Shown: positions 29,291-31,173 of the stretch, in pieces
Position numbering within the stretch: position 1 is the first letter of the stretch
Layout: every line of letters starts with the position of its first letter
Notes under the pieces: generated by a model
The model's input: the letters and a program-made list of their open reading frames with translations, nothing else
The model's database searches: none
What the model was told of the DNA's origin: nothing
Source of the DNA: Pseudomonadota bacterium
GTDB taxonomy: Bacteria; Pseudomonadota; Gammaproteobacteria; Burkholderiales; Burkholderiaceae_C
Reading direction: 5' to 3'
Length of the DNA stretch: 31,173 bases
Assembly: GCA_023442945.1 (NCBI GenBank)
Contig: JAEZWW010000027.1
Span: 1-31,173 of the forward strand
Translations under genes and position numbers: made by a program

Positions 29291-30602
29291 AAGGGTCAGG
29301 CACCGTGAGTCCGATGGACGTGACGCCACCGTTTGATTCCGCCACGGTCCGCCCTCCGTGCATGCGAGCGATGGCGGCCACGATGGCCAAGCCCAGTCCG
29401 TGATTGCGGGCGGCGTTCGACCGCGCTGCATCCGCCCGGTAGAAGCGGTGGAACAGGTAGGGTAGATGTTCAGTCGGAATGGTGTGACCTTGGTTCACCA
29501 CCCGTAGGGCCACCTCGTCGTCCAGCCGGTCGATCTGCACCAAGATGGTGCTGCGCTGATGCGCGTGCCGGGTTGCGTTGCCGATCAGGTTGGATAGCGC
29601 GCGCTGCAGCAGGCGCACGTCGGCCGTGCATGTGGCATCGCCGTCGATACGGACTTGAAGACCGGCTTCCTCGATGGCCGCCTCGTGCAAGTCCACCACC
29701 GCGCCCGCAACATCGGCCAGGCTGTCGACGTGTTCGCGGCGGGCCTCGGCTCCGCGGTCGGCCTGCGACAGGAAGAGCATGTCCTGCACGATCATCGACA
29801 TGCGCTGGAGGTCTTCGAGATGCGAACCCAGTACATCCCGAAGCGCGTCGGCGTCGCGTGCCTTGCGCAAAGCGATCTCGGTGCCTCCCATCAAGGTTGC
29901 TAACGGCGTGAACAGTTCATGGGCAACATCGGCATTGAATGCTTCCAATTGTTCATAGGCCTTGTGCAGACGCTTCAGCAACTCATTGACATGGGCCACC
30001 AGCGGAACCAGTTCGTCGGGTTGAGCGGAGCCATCCAGAGGCTGGTGCAGGGTATCGGCCTCCAGTGCTTGGATTTGTGCCGAAAGATCGTGTACTGGAC
30101 GCAGCCCGATTTGCACCAGCGTGAATCCACCGACGGCAATCACCACTGTCCCAGCAAGCGCCGCCGTGACCAGCGTGCGGGCTAAGCGCTCAAGCACGCG
30201 ATCGTCCTCGCTGGCGTCCAGGATCAGCACCGCCTGGATGGAGGTGGTGCCGTTCGTGGCCTCGAACCGCATGTCGATCGTGCGGTGATCCATTGGAACG
30301 GCTGAACTGGCATAAAGAACACTGCCGTCGGCACCGCTCAGGATCACCATCACGTCCTGCTGGCCGACCATGGCGTCATTGAGCTTGTGCGTAAGCGTGT
30401 CGTTGTCCAACTCTCCCGCCTCGGCAATGAGATGGCTCACTTGGAGCTGCTTCTGCCGCAGCGTGTCCATCTGCCGCTCCTTGAAACTCAGTGCGGTGAC
30501 GGTGTAGACGCCCAAGCAGATCAAGGCGAGTCCGGCCAGCGTAAGAAAGGCGAGCCAGCGGGCAAGCCGCCGTCCTAGTGATCCGGCAGGCCGCAGTCTC
30601 AC
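29250..30602 (-). CDS. Heavy-metal-type sensor histidine kinase (CusS/IrlS-like)
   Basis: The 450-residue membrane kinase senses a periplasmic signal, probably metal, and phosphorylates the adjacent regulator. Membrane helices are at about 14-38 and 146-168, flanking a 110-residue sensor domain. HAMP follows to about 220. The phospho-histidine is His228 in VAHELFTP, where Phe replaces the usual Arg of HELRTP. N-box NLIGNATRHAH (338-348) and G-box HGLGLAIV (401-408) are intact. GTG 30602 overlaps the regulator stop in GTGA, so the two are coupled. A longer frame to 30743 lies inside the regulator and is rejected. The 3' end overlaps cadA. The metal specificity cannot be told from the sequence. 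Confidence 0.92.
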   Translation of the reverse strand: MRLRPAGSLGRRLARWLAFLTLAGLALICLGVYTVTALSFKERQMDTLRQKQLQVSHLIAEAGELDNDTLTHKLNDAMVGQQDVMVILSGADGSVLYASSAVPMDHRTIDMRFEATNGTTSIQAVLILDASEDDRVLERLARTLVTAALAGTVVIAVGGFTLVQIGLRPVHDLSAQIQALEADTLHQPLDGSAQPDELVPLVAHVNELLKRLHKAYEQLEAFNADVAHELFTPLATLMGGTEIALRKARDADALRDVLGSHLEDLQRMSMIVQDMLFLSQADRGAEARREHVDSLADVAGAVVDLHEAAIEEAGLQVRIDGDATCTADVRLLQRALSNLIGNATRHAHQRSTILVQIDRLDDEVALRVVNQGHTIPTEHLPYLFHRFYRADAARSNAARNHGLGLAIVAAIARMHGGRTVAESNGGVTSIGLTVPDPFKPSAPHPEAATR

Positions 30603-31173
30603 GGCTGACGATCTTCGAGCATGTAGCCCATGCCACGGACTGTGTGCAGCAGCGGACGCTCGAAGGGCAGGTCGAGCTTGTTCCGCAGCCGACGCACAGC
30701 AACATCGATCACGTTCGTGCCGTAGTCGAAGTTCACGTCCCACACCTGCTCGGCGATCTCTGTGCGCGACAGTACCTCACCCTTGCGGCGCAAGAGTAGC
30801 GTCAGCAGTTGGAACTCCTTTGCCGACAGGTCGATGCGCTGGCCGGCCCGAGTAGCGCGCCGCCGCGCCAGGTCCACCTGCAAGTCCCCCAGGCACAGCA
30901 CCAGCGCATCGGGTGCGGGCGCAGTGCCAGCAACGCGGCGCAGCAGCACTTCGATGCGGGCCACCAGCTCGGAAAAGGCGAACGGCTTGACGAGGTAGTC
31001 ATCCGCTCCCGCCTTCAGCCCGCGTACGCGATCCTCGATGCGATGGCGGGCCGTCAACATGATCACCGGCGTCTGCTTGCTCTGCCGCAGTGCAGCCAGC
31101 AAGCCGAAGCCATCGATGCCCGGCAGCATGGTGTCGAGAACGATCAGGTCGTAGTGGCCGTCAGAGGCCATGT
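30599..31173 (-). CDS. OmpR-family response regulator (partial, N-terminus off the window)
   Basis: The 191 codons seen cover most of the protein; about 40 N-terminal residues lie beyond the right edge. The phosphoacceptor is the Asp in LIVLDTMLPGIDGFGLL, followed by MLTARHRIEDRVRGL and the conserved Lys in DDYLVKPFAFSEL. The C-terminal winged HTH has IDLSAKEFQLLTLLLRRKGEVLSR (in pieces) and VIDVAVRRLRNKLD. This is the IrlR/CusR/CzcR type of regulator. Metal efflux genes (czc or cus type) would be expected further right. Its stop overlaps the kinase GTG start. Confidence 0.93.
   Translation of the reverse strand, partial: MASDGHYDLIVLDTMLPGIDGFGLLAALRQSKQTPVIMLTARHRIEDRVRGLKAGADDYLVKPFAFSELVARIEVLLRRVAGTAPAPDALVLCLGDLQVDLARRRATRAGQRIDLSAKEFQLLTLLLRRKGEVLSRTEIAEQVWDVNFDYGTNVIDVAVRRLRNKLDLPFERPLLHTVRGMGYMLEDRQP

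Larger units (their letters stand above)
4814..31173 (+). mobile_element. Integrative and conjugative element, Tn4371-like backbone (left part)
   Basis: The element starts at the tRNA-Leu fragment and runs off the right edge. Backbone order is integrase, DUF1016, RadC, DUF2958, DUF932, ParB, DUF736, XRE, DUF2958, DUF2285, AlpA-like, RepA, ParA, DUF2840, TraF and a DUF3363 relaxase. This matches what I know of the Tn4371 group and relatives. TraG and the trb mating-pair genes are expected further right. Cargo blocks lie at 14628-17194 (methylase and ATPase) and 25270 onward (metal response). Tn4371 itself uses a short non-tRNA target, so the tRNA-Leu target indicates a different integrase module. 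Confidence 0.85.

Overview
The window looks like part of a GC-rich betaproteobacterial (Burkholderiales, probably Comamonadaceae) genome. Two pieces of mobile DNA flank a short chromosomal stretch. The taxonomic guess rests on the GC-rich codon usage, the murI neighbourhood, the DUF6806-like gene beside a tRNA-Leu gene, and the type of integrative element. It is inference, not a database result.

Bases 1-2676 are an integron gene-cassette array. Six attC sites, all in the same orientation, separate small unrelated genes. These encode an unknown soluble protein, a protein with an RNxxxH (HEPN-like) motif, a possibly frameshifted small protein, a zinc-finger-like protein and a small membrane protein; one cassette has no convincing gene. 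No integrase gene is visible; by orientation it would lie to the left. Bases 2677-4796 return to chromosome: an ORF-less tail related to cassette 5, a small membrane protein, glutamate racemase (murI) and a DUF6806-like gene.

From 4814 to the right edge lies the left part of an integrative and conjugative element (ICE) with a Tn4371-like gene order. It starts at a displaced 3' half of tRNA-Leu(UAA), which acts as the attachment site. Then follow a tyrosine integrase, a DUF1016 nuclease, RadC, DUF2958, DUF932, a long ParB and DUF736. After an AT-richer insert come an XRE regulator, a second DUF2958, a DUF2285 protein, an AlpA-like HTH protein, RepA, ParA, a small partner protein, DUF2840, the TraF peptidase, a small ORF and a VirD2-like relaxase. 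Three iterons, an inverted repeat and AT-rich repeats between repA and parA look like a replication origin for the excised element.

The ICE carries two cargo blocks. The first (14628-17194) is a two-gene, AT-richer operon coding for an OLD/Gabija-like ATPase-TOPRIM protein and a D12-class DNA adenine methylase. It sits neatly between a backbone terminator and the XRE gene and is the best candidate for an undescribed anti-phage or anti-plasmid system. The second (25270-31173) is a metal-response block: a DUF4148 periplasmic protein with an internal duplication, remnants of an older sensor kinase, cadR/cadA with a classical MerR-type promoter, and a convergent two-component system whose response regulator runs off the window.
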